Shown piece after piece: positions 1 through 11,589 of a stretch of 64,000 nt of DNA. The position numbers and the translations under genes were made by a program. This stretch comes from Schistocerca nitens (lineage: Eukaryota; Arthropoda; Insecta; Orthoptera; Acrididae), in NCBI RefSeq assembly GCF_023898315.1, contig NC_064619.1:340243650-340307649 (forward strand). Direction: 5' to 3'. The notes below the pieces were generated by a model, which had not been told where the DNA came from, did not search any database, and saw only the letters and a program-made list of their open reading frames with translations. Positions within the stretch are counted from its first letter, which is position 1. Each line of letters opens with the position of its first letter.

Positions 1-778
1 CAATTTCTTCGTCATCTGCAGAGCTAGTTGGCACATAAACTTGTACTACTGTAGTAGGTGTGGGCTTCGTATCTATCTTGGCCACAATAATGCGTTCACT
101 ATGCTGTTTGTAGTAGCTTACCCGCATTCCTATTTTCCTATTCATTATTAAACCTACTCCTGCATTACCCCTATTTGACTTTGTGTTTATAACCCTGTAG
201 TCACCTGACTTCCTGCCACCGAACTTCACTAATTCCCACTATATCTAACTTTAACCTATCCATTTCCCTTTTCAAATTTTCTAACCTACCTGCCCGATTA
301 AGTGAGCTGACATTCCACGCTCCGATCCGTAGAATGCCAGTTTTCTTTCTCCTGATAACGACATCCTCTTGAGTAGTCCCCGCCCGGAGATCCGAATGGG
401 GGACTATTTTACCTCCGGAATATTTTACCCAAGAGGACGCCATCATCATTTAATCATACAGTAAAGCTGCATGCCCTCGGGAAAAATTACGGCCGTAGTT
501 TCCCCTTGCTTTCAGCCGTTCGCAGTACCAGCACAGCAAGGCCGTTTTGGTTATTGTTACAAGGCCAGATCAGTCAATCATCCAGACTGTTGCCCTTGCA
601 ACTACGGAAAAGGCTGCTGCCCCTCTTCAGGAACCACACGTTTGTCTGGCCTCTCAACAGGTACCCCTCCGTTGTGGTTGTACCTACGGTACGGCTATCT
701 GTATCGCTGAGGCCCGCAAGCCTCCCCACCAACGTCAAGGTCCATGGTTCATTGTGGGGGGGGGGGGGGGGGGGGGGG
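1..778 (-). mobile_element. 5' part of an RTE-type LINE (copy 1), cut by the window edge
   Basis: Positions 1-480 match, base for base with few differences, the complement of 28698-29226 in the younger RTE copy. The part at 201-449 encodes on the minus strand the start of the apurinic-like endonuclease, with GAWNVSSLN and LDIVGISEVRWQE. Positions 480-755 are 5' untranslated sequence, also found in the old copy at 35040-35250. Compared with copy 2, about 14 bp are missing near 209, which breaks the reading frame after EVRWQE. The 5' terminus appears to be the G run at 756-778. RTE LINEs retrotranspose by target-primed reverse transcription; this copy is inactive at least by frameshift. Confidence 0.85.
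756..778. repeat. Poly-G tract of 23 bases at an RTE 5' end
   Basis: An uninterrupted G run (C run on the element strand) immediately outside the RTE 5' leader. The old RTE copy ends at a similar G-rich run near 35252-35265, so it may belong to the element rather than to the flank. Confidence 0.8.
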
Positions 779-1626
779 AATTTGTTATTACATCACCCAA
801 AATTGCTTCTGGTATGTGACTGCATCATCCTTGGTTGATACAGGGTTGTGCCCACTAGCAATTTTGATTGCATCTTCCTCGGTTATTCCAGGGGTGCCCC
901 TACCTGTCTTCATAACTTGTCCTGGCTAGCCCCAACTTATCCTGACTTTACTAGGCGGTGACATGAGGTGGGAATTGGTACGCATATTATCCCTGAAATA
1001 AGATAGATTAAATCTGCCTAGCCAGCCATTCTCTCCCACGGTTTTGATTGTAATGTCGCAGTCTCCACGTATAATTAGGTTCTGTTTTTGCCTGTATTAC
1101 TTCTTGTAAGTAATTTCTTCACCAGTTTTCTGTGCAAATCTGTGGGCAGAAGTCAGTGAAATCAATGTCATTATATTTGTATATTCTATTAATATGAATA
1201 ATAACTACAATGATTCCAAAAATGGTTTTCTTGAAAGCTGCCTGGTAATTCTTTTTTTCACATAGTTCTAAGTAAGTAGAGAAAACCATACCTGGCACAT
1301 AACTTTCAAAATACTTTCTGAATCCATGAAAATACCATTCTCACACTGAATGTAAGATAATCGAGTTAAAGTCATTGAGCATATTTTTCTTAGTAAACTG
1401 AATGGAATATTATATTTGTGGAAAACATAATATTGAGTGACTAATTAAATGACTGTGATAATGGAATATATAATTTTATACTTGGTACAGAATATTTTAT
1501 ACCTTTTACGAGATGTGACATAGACGGGAGGGTTTGTATCGATGTCGAAAGGGGGTGGGTAGTGAAGGTAAAAGCATGATTTACACTAACAGATAAATCA
1601 TGACTAACAAAAAACACACATCTCAC
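779..1626. other. Unassigned AT-rich intronic sequence
   Basis: No convincing coding segment, repeat or RNA is seen. Expected to lie inside or beyond intron 4 of Hs2st. A short open stretch near 1281-1353 with splice-like edges was considered and rejected. Confidence 0.5.
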
Positions 1627-1739
1627 CTTTCAAACGACCCCTGCAAACAAGTGTGCCTGATTCTTCACCATTTGCTGTTTTCATAGGGTAGCTAAGATTT
1701 TCTTCACGGACCTCAAGGGTGAAGGTAGGAATGTCTGTT
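1627..1739 (-). CDS. Candidate internal coding exon of an unrecognised gene
   Basis: On the minus strand a 113-nt segment lies between an acceptor (tcctacag before 1739) and a strong donor (AAAG then GTGAGA after 1627). Only one frame is open. It reads through about 37 codons with non-repetitive composition, including FTLEVREENLSYPMK and GTLVCRGRLKG. It starts and ends out of codon phase, as an internal exon would. It does not resemble the missing C-terminal part of Hs2st, so if real it belongs to a nested or neighbouring gene. I do not recognise the protein. A chance open segment or a fragment of an unrecognised transposon is also possible. Confidence 0.3.
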
Positions 1740-4147
1740 CTGTAGGAGACAATTTAACATCATGCCTCCTCCGGCTTCTCACTCAAGTACCGACGAGGTA
1801 GGGATCCTGGGGAAGGGGGGTGGGAAGGGTTTCCTGTCTTTGGGGCTGTCTTCTTTCTCTTCTTCGAACTTAGCAACCACATCTACCTTTTTCTCCTTTC
1901 TCACTTCTCGTTTGAGGACCTATCTATTTTTCCCTCTTTCCATATTCATCTACTTCTATTGCAGAAGTCCTTCCTAGTTTGCATGGTTTCCAATAACCTA
2001 CAACTTGTCTTCAGATAAGAAGGCCGAAGAATCCGACTTCACAAAAACACTTTCGCATACACACAAAGAAATACGAATACACAAACAATGAAGTTACAGA
2101 TTAAAAGGATGTAAGAACTGCCAAGGGTTGTAGGGGATAAAGATGTGTGTACATCTGGAAAGATACACACATTGTTTTTTAAGTGACAGTTATACATTGT
2201 TCCTTTTTTTGTCTTATCTTGTATATACATACATGTATATAGAGGTGTATATATATAAAGAAAGAATGGTAGCAATCAACTCGTGCTAAGAGACACAGGA
2301 TCAGGAGAGCTTGTGGAATAATTATAAAACAGTGATAAGCAAGGTTGTAACAATCGCGATAATCATTTAAGAAAAGTCAGGGTAGCAAACACTCTGATGA
2401 AGAGATGAGTCATAGACTAGTGGGACTTGATCATTATGTGTAGACATAGTAACTAGCATGAGTTGAATAATATTTATAGACATAGTATTTACTAAGATTA
2501 TAGAAGTTGAGAAGTGGAAGAGGACTCTTGGTATTAGAGGAGGTACTAAGAAGTGAGAGTGAAGTGTAAAATAGAGTTTAATTTTACTATGAAATATTTA
2601 ATTATAGTGTACATAAAGATGTATAATAGGGCAATGAACCATGAGGCCTACTTATAAAGGATAAGGGGGACATACCTGGCATTTGCTAAGGATATAGGGC
2701 AGGCGTACCTACATAGATATAGGACGACCTGTGGCTTGATGAATAGGGATGTTTTATAAAGGGGTATACCTACCAGAACGGTAGGAGGAAGTGCACTCAT
2801 AGGGTCAACCCACATGTAAGGTATAGGCACTGATCCTAGGGGAAAAGGACAGTATCATGACAGAAGTCACACATTTAATAGAATTATTCTGATAAATTTG
2901 AATTCTATATACCACTAGCTTTATTATGTTATATGTGAGTTTACAAGGGTCGAAAAGAACACTTTCATTTGCCCAGAGTTCCTCCAGACTACAAACTACT
3001 ACAAATAATGATACTAGTACGTACTAAGGAAAAAATAGTACAAGAAATTAGAATAAAGTACTCAAGTGTCATGAACACCTGGAATTTACAATTGGATAAA
3101 GAGCAGAAAAAAGAAAAAAAATGGGTATTAATGATTTTTTAGATATTGAAAGAACTAACTACAACATTGATTGAAATATTCACATTTTATAATTAAAGTA
3201 AAATGAAAAAAAAAAAGGAAAAGGAATAGCTAAATAATAAGAAAAAGGGTATTCATGGTTATTAAAAGAACATGGTATACTGTTGAAAGATGAATTGTTA
3301 TTCTATGTGATATAAATGTACATAATGATGGTATATAAAATATTGCGTGTTCGATCTGGGGGGGGGGGGGGGGGGTGTAGTGCTTTGAGAATTTCTGTGT
3401 AAATTCTAGAACCACTTGGCCTTCCCCCGTCTTGAACCCACAATATTTTAAATAGAAGTGTGAGAGAGACAAATTCAACCTACTGCACATTGCATGTTTG
3501 TGTGTGCAGGTCTAAAAACAGCCATGAGCAAAATGTGGACACGGTGGCCGAACGGCGGCTGACAAATACCTGCTGTACGATCCATAGAGTTTCAGTGTAT
3601 GTGTAGAGAAGAGCCTGTGCTATTCTTTGCTGGTGTTGGACTTGCTAAAAGCAAGACATGTTCATATTTTCTGGTGGTTACTAAACCAACCCTGTTGTAA
3701 ATGTATCCTAATAGAGTCTAATGTTTGATGACCTGGTTGACTCGCACAAGTTTGAATATTTATATGAGAAGTGGTGAATTTGTTTTTTGTGGAAGTTGAA
3801 ATATACCATGACTGAACTAAAAGTATTCTTCGAGTACAAAATTATTTCAAGAATAGAGAGAGAGAGTCTGATAAATTCCCTTAACCAGCATTATTCTTCG
3901 AAGAAGAAGTTTTTGGAGATCGACATGGCGGGCTATCCAGAGAAGAAGATCGGCTGTGCATACCAAGTACGTCAATCTATGGGAGAGAGGTGGGAAGTTT
4001 GCAAACTAGCTCCACATTGCTTCTTGTCATCTAAAACATTAGACTACTTCCAGCAAATTTAGGTTAGTGAAGACAGAATGTTATGTTCATAACCCACACT
4101 GAAGGGAAGTAACAATTTGTCTGAATTTCTAAACCTAGAAAATACAC
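1740..4147. other. Unassigned sequence with a poly-G run
   Basis: Apart from a G run at 3358-3375, nothing recognisable. An open frame at 3787-4062 (plus) has no detectable family signature and is not called. AT-rich stretches near 2040-2280 and 3100-3240 look like ordinary intronic DNA. Confidence 0.5.
3358..3375. repeat. Poly-G homopolymer, 18 bases
   Basis: Uninterrupted run of G. No LINE 5' leader is recognisable beside it, unlike the run at 756-778. Confidence 0.9.
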
Positions 4148-4149
4148 TA

Positions 4150-5404
4150 TCCAGTGACATTAATGCAATCACCCTTCCAAAAGCCTGAATAACCACCTTT
4201 TGCAGTACGATCGGCTCCCAGACGTGCAGGAAGAGTGTCAATGAGATCCCGGAAGGTATCAACAGGGAGTGGAACCACGCTAACTCTGGTGCTGCGGCCA
4301 GCTGCGCTAGGTTTATCGGCTGAATATCCATGGCGCAAGCAGCCCAATCGAAGTGGATTCTTGACTGGGTTCATATCCAGGAGGTATGGTGGCCAGGGGC
4401 ATGCAATAAATTCATACTGGTGCTCTTTGAACCATGCACGTACACTGTGAACTATGAGATACATTGCATTGTCCTGTTGGTAGAGGCATCGTGTCAAGGA
4501 AAAACAAACTGTATGTAGTGGCAGGCACTGTTTCCAAGGATAGATACATACTTGTTTGTGCTGCTAGATGCCGTCATGCCAGGGAAAAACAAGCTCGATG
4601 CAGTGATGGGCATGGTTTCCAAGGATAGACATATACTTGTGTTACCCAATCTGCCTTCTAGAATGATGAGGTCACCCAGGGAATGCCACAAAAGCATTCC
4701 TCAGACCATAATGCTCCCTCCTTCAGCCTGGGCCCTTCCGACAATTGCTGCAGGATGTTTGCTTTCAGATGTTTCACACTGTACAAGCCAACTGCCATCT
4801 GTACGATAAGAGCATAAAACATGATTCATCTAAAGAGGCCACTTCTTGTGACTCAATTCTAGCCATTGTCACCAGTGACCAGCAGTCAGCACAGGTGCTT
4901 GAAGCAGGCACCTGCTACCGAGGCACACATTCAGCAACTTCTCCTGAATGGTCACTGAGGAGACACTGTTGGTAGCTCGTTGATTCATCTGGGCAGTCAA
5001 CTGCTCAACAGTTACACATCTATTTGCCCATACACATATCCACAGCTGCTGTTTACCCCTGTAATCTATGGTCTGGTGCACCACAGCTGCCTTGGTGCCA
5101 TTTTTGGATAGTTCCATTTTGTCATGCATGGTATATTTTAACCACAGTGGCATTTAAACACTTTAGAAACTTAGCCATTTTGGAAAAGCTTACACCCTTG
5201 GCTTGAAGGCCAACGGTCATGTCCTTTTGGATGTCAGATAAATTATTCTGTTTCTGCATTACAACAAAGACTGCACTATTTTCCGTGTCCCCTGGCATAC
5301 TTTATATACCCTCCCTGATAGTGCTGCTACCTGCCGCCCATGAGTGATTATTGCACATTGGCATCGAACACAGGCGATGGTCCCAGTAATTTGAATGGAC
5401 CAAG
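4150..5404 (-). mobile_element. Decayed Tc1-like DNA transposon
   Basis: Imperfect terminal inverted repeats start at 4150 (TCCAGTGACATTAATGC) and at the complement of about 5378-5400. A TA precedes the left end (4148-4149) and another follows the right end (5405-5406). The minus strand encodes pieces of a Tc1-family transposase in several frames: an N-terminal part at 4869-5153 (VTVEQLTAQMNQ), and the QQDN catalytic block with the C-terminal TFRDLIDTLPARL and AKGGYSGFW blocks at 4147-4497. The acidic residue expected after the DLNPI-type motif is K here (MNPVKNP). That substitution, frameshifts and an internal duplication make it dead. Confidence 0.85.
4495..4664. repeat. About 85-bp tandem duplication inside the Tc1-like transposase
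   Basis: The block beginning CAAGGAAAAAC at 4495 recurs as CAGGGAAAAAC at 4580. Both are followed by a shared TTTCCAAGGATAGA segment and ACTTG. An 85-bp offset is not a multiple of three, so the duplication shifts the transposase frame. Confidence 0.7.
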
Positions 5405-7414
5405 TATGTTGGTTGACTGTAGGTGTGAGAACTCTTCCTGAATACCTTATTAATGGAGCACCATGGGGACTTTTGTGGCACGTCCATTGTTTTACAGGTT
5501 TTAAAATTCAGTGAACTTCCCTGTCAGGCAAATGTAAATAACACAACATACTACAGTGTATTCTGTCACCCCAGAATGCCAGTCTCACACATCTGTAAGT
5601 GCAGGTTCCTATTTTAGCACATCAGAGGAGCAGCTATGCAACTCATATTGGTGGTGTTGACATTATAACTGTCCCTTTCCACATGAATCTGATGGTGAAA
5701 GGATGTTGGACCATGGTTCACTGCTGCAGTAACATACAAAAAGCATTCAGTTATTGTCTGAGGTAATGTTAAGTTGTGGTTCAATGCAGTATAGCTATGA
5801 AGTATGGGCAATCTGACACCCCTATCAGAGATTCCTCGAATGGGTTTCTACCTGATAAAACTTTTGGATACATTTTTTGAGAAAAAGGGCTGGTATGATA
5901 GGTCAAGGACATCCAGTAGACTACTACTGTATCTAGGCTCCACAAGCCACCTTATGGTGAATATAGGAAGCTATTTCTGGTACTCATCCCCGTTTTGTTC
6001 AAAAATGCTACGTGGGAAGAATGACTGCCAATAAGCCACATATGAGCCCCAATTCATTTATCTCATTTTCCCATTACTGTCATTTTGTAAGACACACAAA
6101 ACATTTTAACAATAAATCTCCATGTGATGCACAACATCCCTCTTATAGCACCTGCCACTGGAGTTTGTGCAAATTCATAATGTCACTAAGAAAAACAGTT
6201 GGTGCAGGTTTCTTCTTCATAGACAGTAACAAGCTTCCACGTTGAGTTATCGCATCAGACAATGTTTTTTTAAAGGTGTTCATCACATGAACTGACTAGT
6301 AGATATCTGGAGTTGAATCCTATACAGCATATCCGTTATGCAATGGGGGAAAAAAATTGAAGCCAACAACTGATGTCGGGGACTCTGCCAATTCTTCAAA
6401 CAAATGTACTGTTGACATCCAGTTTTAAGTGAAACTTGTAGGGATCTGTAATAATGTGGCTGTAAAGTGTCAAATTACATAATGCCAGTTGCTAAGGCCC
6501 TTGTGGTGACATATGGATCATAACACATGCACAAAAGGATTGTTAGACAGGCTAGCTGTGCTTGATGAAGTCTGCACCACACAGCAGTAACAGCCGGAAC
6601 ATATAGGAAGATGTCACCACCCAGTGCAGCAACCCATGTTGTGAGCTATGTGACTGGGGGCTGGGTAACAGTGCTAAATGCATATCAGAACCATGTATAC
6701 AGCTGCGAATTTTGAGGCAGATCCTTTAAGAGACCAGCCGCATGACAACAATGTCATGGCCTTACTAGACAACAGAATGACTTGTCACCACGAGGTGCAT
6801 GGGTTCGAGGTCTGGTTGGGCCAGCTGCCCCCTGCACTGCATCTCCTTGAGGGAATTGGTGCCACAGCGCTGCTGAATTGCCTTCCATGCCTGCTGTAGC
6901 CAGACTCCTGCCAGGGGGTAGTGGATTGTCCCCCACATGTGGAGGTCTTCACTCGCCTCTGCAGTGAACACAAATGAACCCAAGTCACTGGGTGTGGCTG
7001 TTCCGCAGTGGAATGGAGTAGCGGTAGAAGAATGAGAGCACCACTGACGTCAGAGCCTCAATCCACAGTCAGACCACTGGTTGTTGCTCAACCTGATGTC
7101 TGCAAAATGACTGTGCATGCACCCCTTTCCCATGGTTGGAAGCCAGCCACCTGCTAGCTGTGGCCAACCTGAGTCACCAGAGAGGACCGTGTCTGCCTCT
7201 CATTGCTAATGACGTGATGTGTATTTGAAGTCTAATAAAATACCTCTCTTGACGTCCTGTATGTCACTGGGCCCCACTGTTCTGTCACTCCAGGTACTCA
7301 CCTACAGGGCACTTCACAAATCTTTCTCAGAAATGGTACTAAGTTCCAACAGAGCTCTGAAACTGAACATGTTGTAGCACTGCCAAGCAGCTAGAGATAA
7401 CCACATACTCTATC
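5405..7414. other. Unassigned sequence, GC-richer to the right
   Basis: No coding sequence is supported. From about 6550 to 7330 base composition is richer in G and C than the surroundings and ends with an AATAAA at about 7215. This could be an old LTR or another degraded repeat, but no second copy is present in the window to test that. Confidence 0.4.
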
Positions 7415-7418
7415 AACT
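7415..7418. repeat. Target-site duplication AACT, left copy (gypsy-A)
   Basis: AACT directly before the LTR start TGTAAT matches AACT at 15340-15343 after the right LTR. Four bases is usual for Ty3/gypsy integrases. Confidence 0.75.
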
Positions 7419-8485
7419 TGTAATGTCCCCACAGAAAATACCCTCTACCACGCACCAATTAATCATTGTCAATCAAACCATCCACATTCATTCACTTTGG
7501 AAAAGTATCTGATCTGATTTTCTCGTAATATATGCGGCGACAACTCGTCGACACCAAAGTATTTTCTAGTATGTTTATTCTTTGAAATAACAGAGATGGA
7601 TATATGTATTCTCTATGGTTGTGAGAGTGATAACTAGGACAGCTTCTGGAGTGTCTGTTGAGGGATTGACGAGTTTCTGAGAGATACATATTCTGCTTTC
7701 CTTCTCGCTAAAGCGAGCGAATGAACATTTGTGCCACTAGCGGTTTGTTTGAAGAGAAAGAGACTGTAAAAGGAAAATAATTAAGACGTGGAATCACCGG
7801 AGATCTGGACATGTAATGGAGATGGATTTAATACACAATTTCCTTCATAAATAAGGTTTGTGACTTTTTGTTCTGGAGTGAATGAACGAATGAGTTTTTT
7901 CTGAATCATTTGATGATCACGTTGGCCCTGTAATTAGTGGGGAAGTTTCAGCTGTGTCGAAGAGAGCCTGCAATCCCTGAGTTTGTGTTAAATCGTCCAA
8001 AAAGGCTTCGTACACATATGGAATTCGCAATCTTTCGTAAAAGGAACAAATTGTCCACACAATTGATTCTCCCGACTGAATACAGTGTTTAACAGTAATA
8101 ATAAATGTAAAGATCTCTTACAGCAAGCCAGCCGCTGATTACCAAGACGAAGAACTCCACCAAAGATCCTATTTGGCTGATTTCACATAATGAAATATTA
8201 TATTAAAAACTGTACATAGATAAAGGAGAGAAAGAGAGAGAGCGAATGAAAAGAGAGATAATACTAATAATCCTCCATTAGTCTAACTTTTCGCCTGTCT
8301 TGGCACGGATCAGCCAACAAATGGGAGGCCCTTACTTTACTGTATAGATTTATGTGTGGAGGTGAAGGGATCTTAAAGGCAACAGATACATGTCTATACA
8401 GACAAGACATTACACAAAGTTAGCGGCTAGCTGCATTCATCATCTATTCTTAGACGAAGAGACGACAACTTATTATCTTGTTAAA
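7419..8485 (+). repeat. Left LTR of gypsy-A
   Basis: Starts TGTAATGTCCCC and ends CTTGTTAAA. Collinear with 14272-15339 over its whole length, with scattered single-base differences and one A-indel near 8223. It contains a GA-rich stretch (about 8224-8245). The TG...AA ends are atypical, but the four-base flanking duplication supports this placement. Confidence 0.9.
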
Positions 8486-8486
8486 A

Positions 8487-8504
8487 TGGCGACCGTGACA
8501 GGAC
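8487..8504 (+). promoter_or_regulatory. Primer-binding site, tRNA-Arg type
   Basis: TGGCGACCGTGACAGGAC begins one base after the LTR. TGGCGACCGTGACA is the classical primer site of arthropod mdg1/412-type gypsy elements, complementary to the 3' end of tRNA-Arg. Confidence 0.75.
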
Positions 8505-9169
8505 ACGTTTTTGGACGTTGCTAAAATAATTTTGTTCTCTGTTTCATGTCAACTACGATGAGCTAACCTAACCGACGCTTGGAAAAGAGAGGAAAGACTC
8601 GCAGGTGATATAATTGGATCTACAAATAAAGCCCAAAGACAGCATGCTGGGCGCAGAGAAAAGGCCAGATCTATATTTTTATTATTAAAGCTTGCTACTA
8701 TAGTTGAAGTATACGCTTTTTTGTTTAGTGTTATTTGATTTTTGAACTTTGATTAACTGTGTTCATGTTAGATGTATTTTCATTGACCTGTCCCAGTTGC
8801 ATTTACCTGTATATGTACATTAAGAAGGTAGACACAGAAGTACTCTTGTGTGAACGGAGTTACATATAGTGACAGTAGAAGGGAGTGATATATACAGTGA
8901 CAGTAGAACATTTATATGGTTTTAACTAGGGCAATGTTTAGGATGAGTCAAGCAGAGCAAAGCAGCACGCAACAGCCTTCAGCTGTTAGCACTGATAATA
9001 ATGATGCAGTAAGAAGTGTTGTAGGACCGATGCCTACAGATAGCGCAATAGAACGCCCTGTAGACACAGCTGGACACCTGTAGACACAGCAAGCACACAG
9101 CAGGGATTAGATCCATTGGTAATTATCATGAGACAGATGCAGATGATAACCGAGAGCATGAATACTTTG

Positions 9170-9590
9170 AAAACTGATATTAACGCGAAATTAGCCTCAG
9201 TTACTGAAGGGCAAAATGATTTGAATACGAAATTAGCCTCCGTTACTGAAGGGCAGGAAAATCTGAAAACCGACATTAACGCGAAATTAGCCTCAGTTAC
9301 TGAAGGGCAAAATGATTTGAATACGAAATTAGCCTCCGTTACTGAAGGGCAGGAAAATCTGAAAACCAACATTAACGCGAAATTAGCCTCAGTTACTGAA
9401 GGGCAAAAGGATTTGAATACGAAATTAGCCTCAGTTACTGAAGGGCAGGAAAATCTGAAAACCGACATTAACGCGAAATTAGCCTCAGTTACTGAAGGGC
9501 AGGAAAATCTGAAAACCGACATTAACGCGAAATTAGCCTTAGTTACTGAAGGGCAGGAAAATCTGAAAACCGATATTAAAGCACAATTAG
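9170..9590 (+). repeat. In-frame tandem repeats coding for a coiled coil in gag
   Basis: A block with AAATTAGCCTCAGTTACTGA recurs eight times, spaced by 42 or 54 bp, so the frame is kept. At the protein level the units alternate between 14 residues (ending NDLNT or KDLNT) and 18 residues (ending ENLKTDI), compatible with heptad or hendecad coiled-coil registers. The near-identity of units suggests recent expansion by slippage or unequal exchange. Confidence 0.9.
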
Positions 9591-10110
9591 TGACAGTCAC
9601 TCAAACTCAAGAAGAAATGAAATTAGTCCAGACTGAGATTAAGCAGCAGTTACAAGACAGTTTTTCCAAATTAGAGCAGCGGATAGAGGCGAAGACCAAG
9701 GAACTCAAAGATCAGGCCGAAGAGACGGAACGAAAATTAAATGCACAAATAGAATTGGTGAAAGCACAATGTGAGGAATCTACTCACCGCGTACGTGTCG
9801 AAATGAAGGAGTATGTGGCTATTAAGATAGATACTGTACGGGAACAAGTGGAAATGGTTCCGCAATTAATACAAAAGCAAGACGCCATGTCATGTGCAAC
9901 TTCCTGAATTGGCACGTACACAGACTAACCTAAAGGAAAGCGTTGAACATCTGACAGAGCGTCAAGACATTATAGACCACCAAATTAACGTATTAACGGG
10001 TAAATTATCCGAAATCACATTAGAAAACAAAAGGCTAATGTGTGAAAACGTTGAGCAAAATGTTAAGGCAGCATTCCAGAGTTTATCTGGCAAACAGGAA
10101 GAGAATTTGA

Positions 10111-10228
10111 AACTTCCTGGCAGATTAAAACTGTGTGCCCGACCGAGACTCGAACTCGGGCACACAGTTTTAATCTGCCAGGAAGTTTCATATCAGCGCA
10201 CACTCCGCTGCAGAGTGAAAATCTCATT
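10111..10228. mobile_element. Palindromic tRNA-derived foldback insertion in gag
   Basis: This 118-bp insertion is flanked by a perfect 16-bp duplication, CAGGAAGAGAATTTGA (10095-10110 and 10229-10244). Its first half, CTTCCTGGCAGATTAAAACT..., returns as the inverted complement ...AGTTTTAATCTGCCAGGAAG, with the centre near GACTCGAACTCGGG. A non-palindromic tail of about 45 bp ends in ATCTCATT. Both arms carry the 3' part of the tRNA-like unit seen in the array at 52119-53514, so this is a small member of the same family. Long duplications of this kind are typical of LINE-mobilised elements rather than of cut-and-paste transposons. Confidence 0.88.
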
Positions 10229-11589
10229 CAGGAAGAGAATTTGATTGCGAAAGGACTTGAGGAGGTGCGACACCAGTTAGGTGCTGATTTGGAGCATTGG
10301 AAACAAACGATAGAAGAGTCGATGCGCGCTTCACAACAAAGCTCAGAACAAATGAATACAGGGCAGCAGCAGAAGTTGGCAGTGACTATAGAGCCAGTTA
10401 CTGCCCATTCGCACACAATACCAACTTGTGTAAGTAATTAAAACTTTAAATTGCCACTATCGGGCTGTTCGCGTGAATTCTTATTTAACGGAGATTACGA
10501 AAGCCTTTGCCACGCCGAAGAAAAAATGATAAAGCATCGGCAATTCCAGATTTTTAACCCTGACAAAAGGGGGGTCCATCCAATTGTTTTTATTCGAAGT
10601 TTCAGAGGAGAGCTACCCAGAAATTGGTCGGAATGGCAGAAGATCAGTTTTGTTACAGGATATGTACAAGGTTCGGGGGCGATCTGGGCCTCGGACATGA
10701 CTTCTGTTTGTTCGACATATGACGATTTTGAGAAGGCGTTCTTAGCAAAGTTCTGGTCAGAAGGGGTACAGGAACGCCTAAGGCAGGAGGTGCTCTACCC
10801 AGAGCCTTTCTCCTTTTCGAAAGGAAGCCTTAGAAAGTATTTCGAAAAATATATAAATAAAACGAGATACTGGGACAGACCTATGCCCTTGCCAGACATA
10901 ATAAACATACTTAAGGCAAGACTACCAACTAGCATCCGGAATCAATTGATTTACGGCAACGACAAAGACTTGGAGTCGTTCCTCACATCGTTAGACCATA
11001 TAAATATTATCGAAGAGAACAACCAGAAAGCCCGTAATAACAGAGTCCAGTATAGGGAGATAGAACCTCTGCCAAACGGTAGGCAAGGTGGAAGTATGGG
11101 TTATACCAATGGTGATCAATTGACACTTAGAAGGAATGAACAGAGATCGTTAAATAACGGAGAAACCCCTCAAAATCTCAATAGTAATCCCGGCAATGGT
11201 CTTGCGAGGGGCTATTCAAGGAACAACAGGAACAGTAAAAGATACAATCCTGTGTGGGGGAACGAAAGAAATTTCAGACCCCAAGCCTGGAATAATAACA
11301 ATAATAGAAAGTGGAATCAACCGGGAGGAATGAATTCAAATAGCCAACATCAGTGGGGACGGACATCTACGAATCAACCGGTAATTACCGAAGTGACGGA
11401 TGATGTCAACCAGCAGCCAAATCAAAATCCAACAAACTTGTAAGGACACACTCGTGCCTCGGAGGAGCGGTCAACAATTGGTTGAGGGGCAACAGGATAT
11501 GTGTACCCATGCTAACGTATAATGATGGATGATTACTGGCAGATGAACTGACCGAGGACTTTGAACCACAAGATGAGGATAAGGAACAG

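Larger units (their letters stand above)
8935..11443 (+). pseudogene. Gypsy-A gag, broken
   Basis: Gag forms the particle that packages element RNA. An ATG at 8935 or 8944 opens a short acidic N-terminus (MSQAEQSS). The frame is lost near 9075 beside a repeated GTAGACACAGC. The reading then continues at 9116-9907 as a long coiled coil with eight repeats of A(S/L)VTEGQ, is frameshifted again near 9895, is interrupted by a hairpin insertion at 10111-10244, and meets a stop at 10439. The last part, 10451-11443, reads like a capsid-type domain (FVTGYVQGSGAIWASDM, LAKFWSEGVQERL, then LPTSIRNQLIYG) followed by an N/R/Q-rich tail. No CCHC knuckle is seen. Removing the insertion by eye restores phase between 10110 and 10245, so the insertion came after the coding frame was established. 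Confidence 0.82.

Noticed and set aside
1281..1353. Short open segment between an AG acceptor-like and GTATGG donor-like site on the minus strand
   Set aside because: Only 54 nt, no recognisable protein, and its phase would hit a stop when joined to the candidate exon at 1627-1739.
3787..4062. 91-codon open frame on the plus strand
   Set aside because: No motif, no splice context and no homologous copy in the window. Length is within chance for this composition.
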